NCBI GenBank assembly: GCA_964023275.1
Contig: OZ029914.1
Location: 50,422,530 to 50,486,529, forward strand
Length of the DNA: 64,000 nt
Reading direction: 5' to 3'
DNA from: Norana najaformis
Lineage: Eukaryota; Annelida; Clitellata; Crassiclitellata; Hormogastridae
Shown: positions 36,994 to 48,599 of the stretch, one piece after another
How positions within the stretch are numbered: position 1 is the first letter of the stretch
Layout: each line of letters begins with the position of its first letter
Notes under the pieces: generated by a model
The model's input: the letters and a program-made list of their open reading frames with translations, nothing else
What the model was told of the DNA's origin: nothing
Databases searched by the model: none
Made by a program: the position numbers and the translations under genes

Positions 36994-38276
36994 GTAAGGC
37001 TATCTTCGTCGTAAAGTTCTCTGCCACCGGGCAGGTTCGAACGTCCAATGACGTTCAGTTTACCATATCCATTCTCCATCATCCAGTCTAGTAGCATTTG
37101 TCTCGATTTTCCTCTTCTTTTCTTTCCCTCCATTCTTCCCTCTATGATATTTCTCAGAAGGGAATTACTTCTCAGTATGTGTCCAATCCAGTTCCTCTGC
37201 CTTGTTCTTATTGTAACCATTTAAGATCTTCTGTCTTCCACCTGTTGAAGCACCTCTTCGTTTGTTTTGTGCTCTGTCCAGCTAACCTTCTCCATCCTGC
37301 GCCATACCTATATCTCAAAAGTCTCCAGTCTTCTGATGTCTTCTTTTCTGATGGTCTGTGTTTCCGATCATATAAGATCACGCTCCATATCAATGTTAAG
37401 TTCCTGTTCAGTCATCCTCTCATTAATTCTTTCCTCTTCGATAAGGCATATTTTCCCATTGCTATCCTTTTTATTTCATTACGACATTTTATACTACCTG
37501 ATTAGCAAAACTGCCTGGCCTGTTTCAACTCTTCATCATTTACTATAATTCTTACTGTTATTTCTTCTTTGCTGCTTATCTTTATAACTTTTGTCTTTTT
37601 CATATTTATTTTCATACCATATTCCATCGAAATTAATTTCAGGTGGTCCATCATCCATTGTATACCTTCCTGTCTATTTGCCAGCTTTGCCTGGTCGTCT
37701 GCAAAACTCAGCGCCGTCACCAGTCTTCCTCCTACTTTTATTCCCTCATCCACATTTACTAGCGCCTGTTGTATAAGTTCTTCAATATAGATGTTAAACA
37801 GTAGTGGTGATAGCGGGCATCCTTGTCTTACTCCTATACCAGTTATTCTCGGTTCTGAATATTCGCCTTCTATTCTTATTCTAACCTTATTGACTCATAT
37901 ACAGATTTCCAAATAGTCTTCTATCCTTCGAAATCAATTTCCAGTTTCCTGAGTGAGTGCATCAGTTTCTTCCAATATACTCTGTCTCGTAATTCACAAA
38001 ACATATATAAACGTTTTGATCGTGTTCAAAGTTTCTTTCTATCAGCACCCTTAGTGCTCCAATGGCATTTCTTGTACCTCTACCCTTCCTGAGTCCGAAT
38101 TGGTCTTCTTCCAAATACTCCATCCCTTCTGCCTTGGCTTGTACTCTTTTGTGATGATCTTTAGTATAATCTTGGAAGCATGTGAGGGTAGGCTGATTGT
38201 TGATGATCCTCACACGCCGTGGCATTGTTCTTCTTTTTCATCGAGATTATGATGGACTGTAAGAAAGTAAGGCTAT
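36994..38276 (-). mobile_element. 5'-truncated non-LTR retrotransposon with 10-bp target duplication
   Basis: GTAAGGCTAT occurs at 36994-37003 and again at 38267-38276, flanking an insert read on the minus strand. The insert encodes, in order and with frame breaks: EEDQFGLRKGRGTRNAIGAL and CFVNYETEY (RT palm, normally F.DxxxAFD), TALSFADDQAKLA (the FADD box holding two catalytic aspartates), MKINMKKTKVIK, and the C-terminal RQRNWIGHILRS. The endonuclease is missing. There is no polyA; the 3' end reads TACGACGAAG. The partner block near 55870-55900 (AAAGGCTGTATATT) shows the empty site. Clade uncertain; the GHILR end occurs in several LINE clades. Confidence 0.85.
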
Positions 38277-38279
38277 AGT

Positions 38280-40040
38280 CATTTTAAAAAATGTCTAGGC
38301 ACTCGTAATCTTGAGTTTCGAGGATAGTTTAAATGTTACACAAAACTGAAATACGTCAAAATCAAGAAGGGAGATCACTAAGTACATGGGTACTTATTTT
38401 TTACTTTTAAACTTAGAACAAATACGATGAATATATGCATTCATGTGTCAAGACACTTAATATAGCACTGTTTAAGTACCCAACACAAGCGTTGCAATAG
38501 TCTGTAACATGCTACGATATTGAAATTTATTTAAAGATTTGTGGCAAAGTTAATCTTATCTTACCATTTTTGTTAAACAAGGTTTCATTGTTGTGTCTGT
38601 TGGGCTATCAGCTTTGCATTCGGTTGCAGCTACATAATGCAAAACATACATCACGTAAATACCAATTCCAATAATACATTCGCCTACATATTCAATTATT
38701 TGCAATAATTGCCTACGTTTAAAAGAATAAACAGCTCGTTTCAAGCCCATACTTCACAGAATAAAGTTTAAGCAACTTGAATTAATAGTTTTATTTATTC
38801 ATTATTAATATGGAGTCGACATAAAGTGTTTGCGATGGATTCAAACTGGCTGATTCAAGTTTGTTGACTGCAATAATTTTATTCAGCAATTACAAGTAAA
38901 ACATAATTATTTTCTGGAACAATAAAATTTAAGTGCACATTTTACATTAAATTTATTAAGAAAATATTTACAGCGTAACTTTAGGTTCAATTAAGAATCA
39001 AGTATCTCAACAATAAATTCTTACTGTCCAAGATTGCGGTGGTGGTTTTATACAAAAAGTGCATGCATGCTAATGTATTAAGCAATTACAATAGCTCAAC
39101 AGACTAAAACAGCATAAAATAACGGTTGAAAAATGTGTTTGGTCAAAATATGAAGCAACAGATTAGTGTTCAGCTGCAGAAAATTGGCAGAAAATTATTC
39201 ATTTGCACCGTTTCTATAATGATTTCAGATTTACAACGTTTGTTTTGAAATGTCTTAGGAAACTGGTACAGATGCATCACCTCGGGATAATTATATTTTA
39301 CAGATTTCTTAGACCACTAATAAACACTTTAAATCGAAATATAATAACCTCAAATTATAGTTTTTTCTAGTTTAATGGTACAATTTATCACCATCAAGTT
39401 ACTGAGCAAACTGAATATAACAACCCGTTGTTAGCTTTCCAAAAAATGCACAAGTGCAATTTAAGAATACAGAATACTAGCCATATCCATTTGGACTCTG
39501 GAGTAGATGGAAGTGTCTTCGCTTGACATAAAGCAGTTGCTTCAATTTTTCAGTCAGAAAAATACGCTTTTAACAACAATAGATTGAATTTTTCAGCGTT
39601 CAAAAGTGAGTCTATTCTTATAGATGACAATCGGTGATGGGACACGTTATCATTTATACCGTCCATAATTAATGAACTTGTCTTTTAGTAACAATGATAA
39701 AGGGCTTGAGCACTAAAACCTAGTGCTTGTGTCTAGTGTTTTACGACATCGCATGGGTGTTATTGTGGTGAACCTTTTCTAACCTCATTATTTGCAAAAA
39801 AACATTTAGTAAAACTACAGTTTATATAGGAATCTTAACAAGACCAAGTTAGTCGTCATCTAAAGGTCAATACAGACTGGAAAGACGAACGATGCACCTG
39901 AGAAGAATTCATAACCAATGATTCGAATTTCTTGAATCATTCACTAAATGCTAAAAACAACTAGAAAAACCTTGTTCACAAGAAACTGGCATAAAACGTT
40001 TTCGCCGGCGGTTGAACACCGTTCTTATTGATCGAGGCCT
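38280..40040 (-). pseudogene. Inverted, decayed copy of receptor A tail region
   Basis: Minus-strand match to 6830-9900. The last receptor A exon corresponds to 39555-39477: it keeps SIYSRV, an ITIM, but its acceptor reads CTG instead of CAG and the frame shifts after it. The ASECKAD exon corresponds to 38629-38565 (ATECKADSPTDTTMKPCLTK), same 65-nt length, with intact AG and GTAAGA. The terminal SIGLDGTIYAEL exon, expected between about 38330 and 38500, is absent. No Ig or membrane exons lie upstream. The 40040 end is a sharp break in similarity. Confidence 0.7.
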
Positions 40041-40049
40041 GTGTTGGTT

Positions 40050-41554
40050 GGCGTGAAGGGTATGAACAGAGATTGGAAGTATTGTAGACGGGATTGATCT
40101 ATTAGCCATTCCAGGATATTTGTGAAGGGTCTTGTAGTTTTCTTAGTAACTGGGTAGGTCATTTAATTTAGGTTTACATGCAAGTGTCACAGTTAACGTG
40201 GCACGGCGAATTATGCCCAGAGTCTAACTAGCCAGGGAGGTTGTGATCTAATACAATCTCTTACAATCTATTCACGCGTGCTTCAAAGGATGAGTACAGT
40301 TTAAGAGCCATATGGGCCATAATGATCAAGTCCTCGAGAGCTCGGAGACAGCCACTCGACCGACATAGAACCATATGGACTAAAATCATAGAAGAGAATC
40401 TGACAGCTTTTGAACATTGGCCTTCATATTGCATGTAAGAAAGAGCAGGACTGAACAGCTTGGCGACGCATTGACCCGGCTACGTTCAGACGAGTTCGCC
40501 ACCAGAGAATCCATTCTGCGTTGCAGTACATTGCATTACAGTAAAATACAGCGCAAATAAAGTGCAATATTGAGTTTAATAATGTATTGTATTGTATTTG
40601 ACTACTTATATAGCGCTTCTTACAGAACAAACTACTCAGAGGCGCTTCCAGTGTGAGAGCCCCTGGGAAATAAGAACGTCTTTAAACAACGAGCTGACTG
40701 AGCTCTATTAACAACAGTGACCCTAGCACGAAGAGATAGCGGAAGTCTGCACTTACAACAGCTCAAACCTGTATTCAAGGGCCAAATAATAGAAAATAAT
40801 ATTGTTGTGAATTACAGGCCTAAGCACAGTGAAAGAGCTTTCAGCTTAGAGCTCAGTAAGAAAATCGCGTACACCCTTCTGGATTGAGAATTGCTGTAAA
40901 TGAGTGCCGGCTAAAGAAAGGATAAGCAAAATGGACGGTGATCTAAAATAGTCTAATCGACCTGTGTGGCTTATCACTGGCACTCAGCCAATAAATCTGC
41001 AGTTTTAATGTCGCTTAGGCTTTGTACAAAGTCAACTTTACATGACAGATAAAATCCTAAAACGATTCATATATGTAGTAAGGTTGTCAGTTTACAGATT
41101 GGCTTAAGCAGAACAGTCGGCTTAAGCAGAACTTTAAGGACTTCGCAGTTGCTTATAAACACTTGAGTCGAACCAATCAGAACCCTGGATTACGAAACTA
41201 TTCAGAACGTTTGCTGCTCCTCATGAACGATTCTGCCTTATTCAAATGGCATCTCAAAAAATCTGCGCCTGTGCCGTCTTAGCCGTCTGAAGTTTGAAAT
41301 CACGCTCTTGAAAGCAACGATTGTGTGCTTAGCAAATGGTCACGCATGCATATATACCTGAGTCGTTATGAGTAATACGAGCATTGAGTGTACAGGCATC
41401 TAAAGGCACTGCAGATATTACAGTAGTGGTTGCTTATTTGATCGGCCAAGGTACAACTGCAATGTAGTGTTGAGAATAAATGAGCCATACGTAATTCAGC
41501 AGAACCAAGAATACATGTAAATAGCCACCAAAGTCTTAGTTTTGTTAAGAGACA
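40050..41554. other. Intergenic sequence upstream of receptor D
   Basis: No gene seen. A repeat-like segment at about 40600-40700 (TATATAGCGCTTCT, CAGAGGCGCTTCCAGTG) resembles the 3' ends of LINE/SINE elements. The receptor D promoter must lie here, but I find no convincing TATA box. Confidence 0.4.
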
Positions 41555-44500
41555 ATGCTTAAAGCTTCTCTCTCGCTCATCACAGTACTGGGCGCTATAA
41601 GTAAAGGTAAGCATATCAACATATTACGAATTACTTTTAGCAGTTGAACCTGGTTGATGGAGAATGAATTTGCAGTATGCAGGACACAACTTTCGTCTCA
41701 TAATCGCGTACTTCAGTAACTAATACAAGATTAGGAAACGCACATTTCTTAGAGCTGACTCAAAACACAGTTTTTCCATACTCCATAGCATCCATAGTTC
41801 AGCTGTTGTTACTGGCTAGCATTAGACAGGGGCGTGTCCAGGATTTGAAGTTGGGCAGGATGGCTTAGTAATTGTGGAGCTGATGCGTAATGAGAAGTGA
41901 GGTCTACGCCCATTTTGCCTGTCCTTAATCTTCCTCTACTGTATAAGTTGAGCTTGTTTAATTAGGTTTAAAAGTTGGAATAGGCTAAGCAAATCCCTTG
42001 TACATAAACCGCTTCATCAGAATCGATGAGAATAAATCCTATTGATAAATGTTTCGACTGCAGCGCTTCAAATTGAATTATATTATTATGTTCTGTAGAG
42101 TTAAATTTATTAGGCTAATTTGCACTTATCAGTAAAATACTCACTAGTAAATCCTGTATCTTCACACAGGGAATATTTATCAGATTTTTTGAAAACAACA
42201 TGTCATTTGTAACAGTGACCATCCACTTTGGTTTTGAATTGCGCGCGTGGTCCGCCAATTTTTATACCGTAAGATCACCTGACTGTACGATATGGTACGC
42301 AATACCACGTGACTGTACATAAGGGCACGTAAGACCAGTGATTGTACGTAGGAGGCCTATAATAGGACTCAACGGACAGAGACGGTGTATGTATGCACTG
42401 GTAGACCTACCTAGACGAGGTACTAGCAGGAGAGCGGCCGAGCAGGCAAATAGCCGAATACCCGACAATGACAATGACACATCGACGGTGCTCGTGCTGT
42501 AGACTTCTTTTGTAGATGTAGGGTAAGTGTTGTTTCCTTTAAAAAAAGTTGAAACGTGACGACTGTCGTTGATTCAGCCTCTTGACAGACCACGGGAGCC
42601 TTACCCCGGGATCGAACCTCGGACCGGACGCTCATAGCGTTCGCCTTGGTGTAAAGCTTTAGTTAAGCCAGCGCCCCGCTTGGGTGAAATGTCACACGAG
42701 GGCGAAATCAGTCACACATACAAAACCATGCATTACGAAGCAAAACCAAGGAGTGTAATACAATATAATGTAATGCAATGCATTAAAATCCAACACCGCA
42801 CGACACAACAATAAGATACTTACGATGACAACCAGACATCGGCTACAGCTATAAGAACGATAAAGTTCATCTTGTAATTATTGCTGTGCCAAACCCAGTG
42901 TCATGCATACATTTTACAAAGCGCATTTACATAGCATTTTACATAGTAACATAGCTCATATATGCACGACAGTTACACAGCGCATTGATTGGTGACATCT
43001 ACAGCGGAGCGATTCAAAGATTATCACTGCAAGAAAATAGGATCAATATGTCTAATCTTCTTGATCTTTACATAAAATATATTTTGTTGCCTCTTATGTA
43101 TAGAGAACTACTTTAAATATACAGCTTATCATAAATAATAATGGCTTACTGTCTTGAGGGCTGTTTATGCAATGGTCATTTAGATATCAGTAATAGGCCT
43201 GCTTGTGACACAGACTTTGCTTCCCTTAGATTATCGGTTTCAAGTAGGTCCCAGGTCAGTTGTAAATGTTCTTTGTTTGAATTGGGTGATGGTTCCAGGT
43301 AACCTGCTGGCTGAGTGATTTCAAGAGTTGCTTATATTGGCCCCAGATCAATTCAATAGGCAATATATTAACGAATTAGTCCATAACTGTACGGACATCT
43401 CTGCCTTACTTTTCTGTCATGCCTAGAAGAGCTTGCCGGCTTGTTCCTTAGCTAAAATCTACACTATCCGAAATCCTCGATAAGCATATTCAGCTAAATT
43501 TTAGACGGCTGCAGCATGCCCCGCCATGCTTTATTAGAAATCGGACATTGTGCTGCAATGAGATTACGCAACATTCCTGAAAAGTGCTTGGAGTTTCTGT
43601 TTGACTTCTGAATTTCTTTAACTTAGGCACCAATCTCAAATTGTTCTTAAGCTTGGGTTATCGGACAATTCCACATATTGGCCCCGTGAGTTCTTAGTTT
43701 ACAACGACTGACAACAATGATAAAGTGCAATGTACGTGTACCTCATTTCTGGTGTCCCTTAAAAGAATGCTGTGATGCCTGCCTTAACGGAAAGTTTTAC
43801 TCCTCTAGTGCTTCGCATTGGAATTTTTTTGGGCCCACGGGAGTTTTCAGTCGCTATTTCGAAGCTGCTTTGGAATTAAATGCGCAGCCCAGAGCAAATT
43901 GTCAGTTTTCAAAATATCATTCATGTCTATCTATACTTAAGACTGATCCAATTCAACTTGCATGCTTATCGTAGCCGACTTTCTATTTCCCTAACCTAAT
44001 GGATTTTGACTGGAATTCTGCAACGGATTTCGATGTACGACTAGAGTTCACTTGAAGCGACAATCTATTAATGCCTGGTGCATTACGATAATGGCGCTGT
44101 ATAAGTCATTAGCCTATAATAGACGATTAGATCATGATTAGATGATGATCACGACACTGACAATGACGACGACGACGACTACGATGATGATAATAACGAT
44201 GATGATAACAGTAATGACGATGATAATAGTAAATAAGACTATGATGATGATGATGATGATAATAATAATGATGATCACACTACTCTTGTATGCTTAAAGG
44301 ATCGGCAGGACAACCCACAGTGGTTCCTCAGAGCGTCATAGCACAAGTGGGAACAGTTACATGTTTCAGTTGCATTGCTGTGCATAATGTTCCTGTCTAC
44401 TGGACAACGACACCTTATGGATCAGCATCCACTTACGACATCTACATCGGCGAGAAACTTCTACTGGATGACTACGGAAGATCCGGAAGGTTCTCTGTTG

Positions 44501-46976
44501 AGGTCAACAACACCCTGAGAAGACATGATCTAATCATAAACAATACAAAACAGACTGATAGCGGTGCCTATATCTGTATTGATGAACAGGGCCTTGGAAA
44601 GAAGGCTTACGCAGAGCTGGTTGTCTGGGGTCAGTGTTGTCATTAGTAATAATTATTATCATTGATTTCTTTCCATTACTAGGCTTATGAATAAGGCTTG
44701 TCTTTGAACTCAATGCATAGCAAACGGTTTGGATCTAGGTAACAAGTAGATTCAAAAATTTTATTTGTAATTCGCTCAAACATTTCTTTTTCAGGAAGAT
44801 ATATTGTTTCATGCTAATTACACTTAAGATGCATGTCTTTAAATCAAGACTGGAAACATTACTCTTACAAAAAATCTTATTGTGATTCTTCGTCTTCCCT
44901 AATCTCTCTCTCCCCGCTCCAGTTCAAAACACTATAAGCCGTAGCCGTCTGCTTGCCTGCCTGCCTGATTCCTGGATCTTGAAATGTAACCGAACCATTT
45001 CTGCCTATCGATTTTGTTTTGACTGAGCGCCTGTGAATAAGCTGGTTCCGGCGACTTGGCTTTCGTTGGGCGCAGGAGAAATCTCGAGATTACGATTACG
45101 ATATTACAATTTTCTGCTTAACTTTCGGTAATTCTATAGTTTTTCAAACAGAATCTCTAAAAATTACTCATTTCAAATATCCATATTTACAGACAAGCTG
45201 GTATGTCAAGAGGAAGAGCGACAAGATGGTTACATGGGAGACAATGTTTTCGACATAGACCAAGATGCGATACGCTTCGCCTGCCAAGTAAACTACACTG
45301 GAAACATTCGACCTTGGTTTGAATGGTCAGTAGGTGGGAGAAAGTTGCAGGGAACTCGGGGAACCGATTCAGGAATTGTATCTTCGTCACTGACTTTAGT
45401 AGCAATGAGCAAGCTTAACGGCGCTAACGTCACATGCGAGGCTGTCATCCGAAGCAGCTCAGGTGACTCAGATGCTCGGACTGGAGTTCTTTGGACATCA
45501 GGCCCAATCCGAGTAAAATGTAAGAGCAGCCAGTTTGAAATTTATTAAACTAGATATAAAATCGATTAGAAACGTGTAGAAAAATCTAAATGAACAAGAT
45601 TGGATCTGGTGGATTTGTTCGCAAAAGATTCAAATTGATAAGATTTAAAATAGATTTAAAATCAGTGACTAAGTGTATTGCAGCAAGAAATCTGATCACT
45701 ACTGAAGTGTTTAAATAAGATGCACGAGTGGGTGAAAGAATGAGTGAGTTGATAGATCAATGGGTCTGTTGGAAGAGACATGCACATACGCCTACTCAGT
45801 AACAGCGAATTGAGAATATTATTGAGTCTTTGTTAGACTCAGCCGTATAAGATGAGTATCTTTTAAGATTTGCTTTTTTCTAGATGCAATAATGAAAAAG
45901 GTAGGTGTAAAGGAATCTCCCGGTTTGGAGTGGACTTTTGACTGCAATCCTCCTTGTTCATACCTACTGGAGACTGTCAACGGCACACAACGCTGTACGA
46001 TAGACTACTCAGCTGGAACAGATCACAAACGGTTCTATTTCTACGAAAATAGCGCTCACAGTTCCGAACCTGGTAGGACCATGTTTTCATCTGTGCAAAT
46101 CGTCATTTGTGTAAAACATCGCACTAGAGTAAGATATAAATCTTTGTTCTGTAACTTTTGCCGTGGGTTACAGACTACTGACATTTCAAAGGCGGCATAT
46201 AAATTTCCAGCTACGTGGTTTTTACTTTAACAAATGAAAGATGACCATCATTTAAGCGTAGCGGGTCATTTATTCGAAGTGGAGTTCATCCTTAGTTTGT
46301 GCAACGAAATATGTATGTTGTAGCTTGGTCAAACTTGTCAATCGTTATGACAACGTTGGCCGTCGTATTCTGTTCAGCTTGTGTCCTTTTCATCGGCCTG
46401 CTCATAGGAGGATGCTTGACGACTAAACTACGGTTGGTTATCAATTCCAGTTTATACCCGTTATAATTTTTCTGTTACTCTTACATTATTTGATATCAAC
46501 GACATGTGTTAAACATTTTATTCCGTATCCGCGCCCCTCGACAACGCAGCGTCGTAGCTTTTTCAACGGTTGGACCATCTTCTTCGAACATTCAGTATTA
46601 AATATTCTTAGTCCTGTGTTCTAATCCCGTATTCAACTTGCAATTTGTTGTTTAGCCAATAAGGCAAAGGTTGCTATTTTTGGTGGATTACGGCATTATC
46701 TTTCATCCCGCCAAAACCAAGCGCCTTAAGATGCAATCCTTTTAAAACATGCACCTAAAGACAATTTGTTGATGGACTCCTATCAAGTATAAGCGGGGAT
46801 CTTGTCTAAACTAATTTTCTTTTCTTTTAAATAAATGAATAAACTTTAAATATTGTTGATTTTGTGATGTCTGTATTTGCTATAGTTACCAGAAAAAAAG
46901 AAAACAGAATAATAAAGAGAACACTGAATTGAATGAAAAGATGACTCTGCCGCCGATCAAAGTCTGCGTGATGTAA
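41555..46976 (+). CDS. IgSF receptor D: signal peptide, V-like Ig, second Ig, spacer, membrane segment, short tail
   Basis: Complete exon set: 41555-41606 (signal peptide MLKASLSLITVLGAISKG), 44300-44629, 45193-45519, 45884-46072, 46324-46432 and 46886-46976 (TAA). Junctions are phase 1 until the membrane exon, which ends in phase 2. The first Ig has VTCFSC, VYWTT, RFSVEV and DSGAYIC, the standard V-set hallmarks. The second has RFACQVNY, FEWSVGG and NVTCEAV. The spacer has four cysteines (DCNPPC, QRC) and many aromatic residues. The membrane helix is MTTLAVVFCSACVLFIGLLI. The tail (YQKKRKQNNKENTELNEKM) is basic and has no tyrosine motif beyond the first residue. It may pair with an adaptor or be non-signalling, but the helix has no charged residue. 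The best supported gene here. Confidence 0.85.
42240..42700. repeat. GC-richer repeat-like segment in first intron of receptor D
   Basis: Three spaced copies of GTACG/TACGTAAGA-like words at 42280-42350, then a B-box-like GGGATCGAACCTCGG at about 42606. It looks like a SINE-type insertion; boundaries not resolved. Confidence 0.35.
43795..44110 (+). mobile_element. Degenerate L2-like LINE 3' end in first intron of receptor D
   Basis: Related to 22020-22270 and 62870-63120. The plus strand keeps TTTGGAATT at the 'LWN' position and the CACTTGAAGCGAC tail, ending near GCGCTGTATAAGTC, a typical LINE/SINE 3' end. Coding sense is lost. Confidence 0.45.
44140..44276. repeat. GAT-rich microsatellite
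   Basis: GATGATGA, GACGACGAC and GATAATAAT units ending about 20 bp before the V exon of receptor D. It occupies the place where a polypyrimidine tract and branch point would be expected, which leaves a weak acceptor (CTTAAAG). Confidence 0.85.
44935..45110 (+). repeat. SINE tail family with ATTACG tail, copy 2
   Basis: Matches 22500-22650 over about 150 bp, ending AGATTACGATTACGAT. Lies in the intron between the two Ig exons of receptor D. Confidence 0.65.
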
Positions 46977-47088
46977 AAATTCAGCAAACTCAGAAAGATA
47001 GAAAGGATGTACAATTGCTTGTCCTAAGAAACTTCCGCTAGTTTATACCCGCTATCATTTTTCTGTTACTCTTACATTAGGGTCATTC

Positions 47089-47405
47089 CAGCTCAACTCA
47101 ACTAATGCCTCCCACTCGACCATCTCAGAATTGGCTGAAATTTTAACCACATGTTGCAAGATGTATTGGATGGAAAAGTCCGAAATTTTTATGCAATATT
47201 TAAGATACTTTCCAAGATCCGAAGGCATTTCACGGAATCAACGATATCTTGGAAAGTATCTTAAATATTGCATGAAAATTTTGGGCTTTTCCATCCAATA
47301 TATCTTGCAACATGTGGTTAAAATGACAGCCAATTCTGAGATGGTCGGGTGGGAACCTTCCTCAAAAGTTGCTTCAGTTGAGCATTGAGTTGAGCTGGAA
47401 TGATC
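47089..47405. repeat. Fold-back element (long inverted repeat)
   Basis: Left arm starts TCATTCCAGCTCAACTCAA; right arm ends TTGAGTTGAGCTGGAATGA. Inside, ACCATCTCAGAATTGGCTG pairs with CAGCCAATTCTGAGATGGTC, AACCACATGTTGCAAGAT with the complement of ATCTTGCAACATGTGGTT, and GCAATATTTAAGATACTTTC with the complement of GAAAGTATCTTAAATATTGC. The loop is only about 30 bp. Total length about 317 bp. It lies between the D stop codon and a candidate polyA signal, so it may be transcribed in the 3' UTR as a long hairpin. No coding capacity is claimed, although one strand is open. Confidence 0.85.
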
Positions 47406-47457
47406 AATTACTTGGTACCCACGATATCATATTCTTTTGTTATATCCAATCCCTCAA

Positions 47458-47463
47458 AATAAA
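47458..47463 (+). terminator. Candidate polyadenylation signal of receptor D
   Basis: AATAAA about 480 bp after the TAA, downstream of the fold-back element. If used, the hairpin would be in the mRNA. Confidence 0.3.
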
Positions 47464-47464
47464 A

Positions 47465-48599
47465 GTAAACCAGACGTGATCCAAGCGAAGTCGCTATATC
47501 AAGATTTCTACCTCGGCCAAAGACAACTTTGAAATGCTCATTTATTGGCTCATGTTTTCCTCGTTGAAAAGCTTCCTCATAGTATTCTCAATAAGTGATT
47601 CATGCTAAATATTCAGGTATTATATATTTTTTTTTATTTAAAAAATTTCTATAAACATATTTTATACTTTACAAATTTGTATTATATATATTTATATTTT
47701 AGAAATTTGCATAATTTTTACAAACAGGTAGCGACTTTCTCCTGTCAGATATCATTTGAACCTGCAGGATGTATTGCAATTATTGTTTCCAGTTTATCTG
47801 AGCACTGCATTGTTTAACTTTGTTCTTAATGGAAATATTTCCAACTCTGGAGAGTATTGGCTAACCAAGCAGTATAATTTGATGCTTGTGCTACATTGAA
47901 TAGCACGGAATTTGTCGTGTTGGGCATTTTCTTTTTGTCCCCATGAATTTGAAAGTGGCAATAATCTAACCTAATTTAATCTACAAAGTGGTAATACGGA
48001 TGATGATTCCCCTCTCGAATTTACTATCTTCCAAGATACGAAGAGGCGCTACGCACTTAACACAGCATGATAAATGAAAATGGCAAAATTCTATTAATAT
48101 TCAAAAATGGTATCTTGCATAGTAGCAATGTAGTTATTGATGGTGGTTGTAATTATAACTATCCGATCCCGCTTCCGATCCTGCACCATCCATGACCACC
48201 ATCACCAACGATCTCCCAGCTTGAACTCCCAGATTCTGACCTATCACCTAAACTGTCCAAACTACTTGGCTCTTGCTGACTTGATTTGATATAGCGCCAG
48301 TTTTTAAGCTGCCCCCTGACGAGGCTTTTGTGTGGCGCTGCAAAATTTAGTAGAAGCTGCAAATTATAATAATAGGTTTGCCAGAACTCTGCCGAGAATT
48401 TCCGAAATTTCAGAGATTTACACTTATATTGCATATGTTGCACTCAACATAGTTTAGCTATCGAAGTGGTCATTTTGAATACTGTTGATGTTATTGATCA
48501 AAAAATCTATGTAAGAATGCTATTAGAGCAAAGAACGTAAGAGCAAACCATGAGATCTCAAGGAAAGGTATCATCGTACTACTGTAGGGTAGTATCACA
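47465..48599. other. AT-rich intergenic sequence
   Basis: Contains very AT-rich TATATATTT stretches (47620-47730), and at about 48150-48365 a segment with GATATAGCGCCAG and GTGTGGCGCTGC resembling the ATTACG-tail SINE family. No gene seen. Confidence 0.4.

Noticed and set aside
37098..37790. Plus-strand hydrophobic frames
   Set aside because: Antisense of the LINE reverse transcriptase fragments on the minus strand.
37004..38266. Whole LINE as an intact coding element
   Set aside because: Reverse transcriptase motifs are spread over several frames and the 5' part is missing.
47131..47388. 85-codon frame in the fold-back element
   Set aside because: Both arms encode complementary strands of a hairpin, so the open frame is explained by the inverted repeat.
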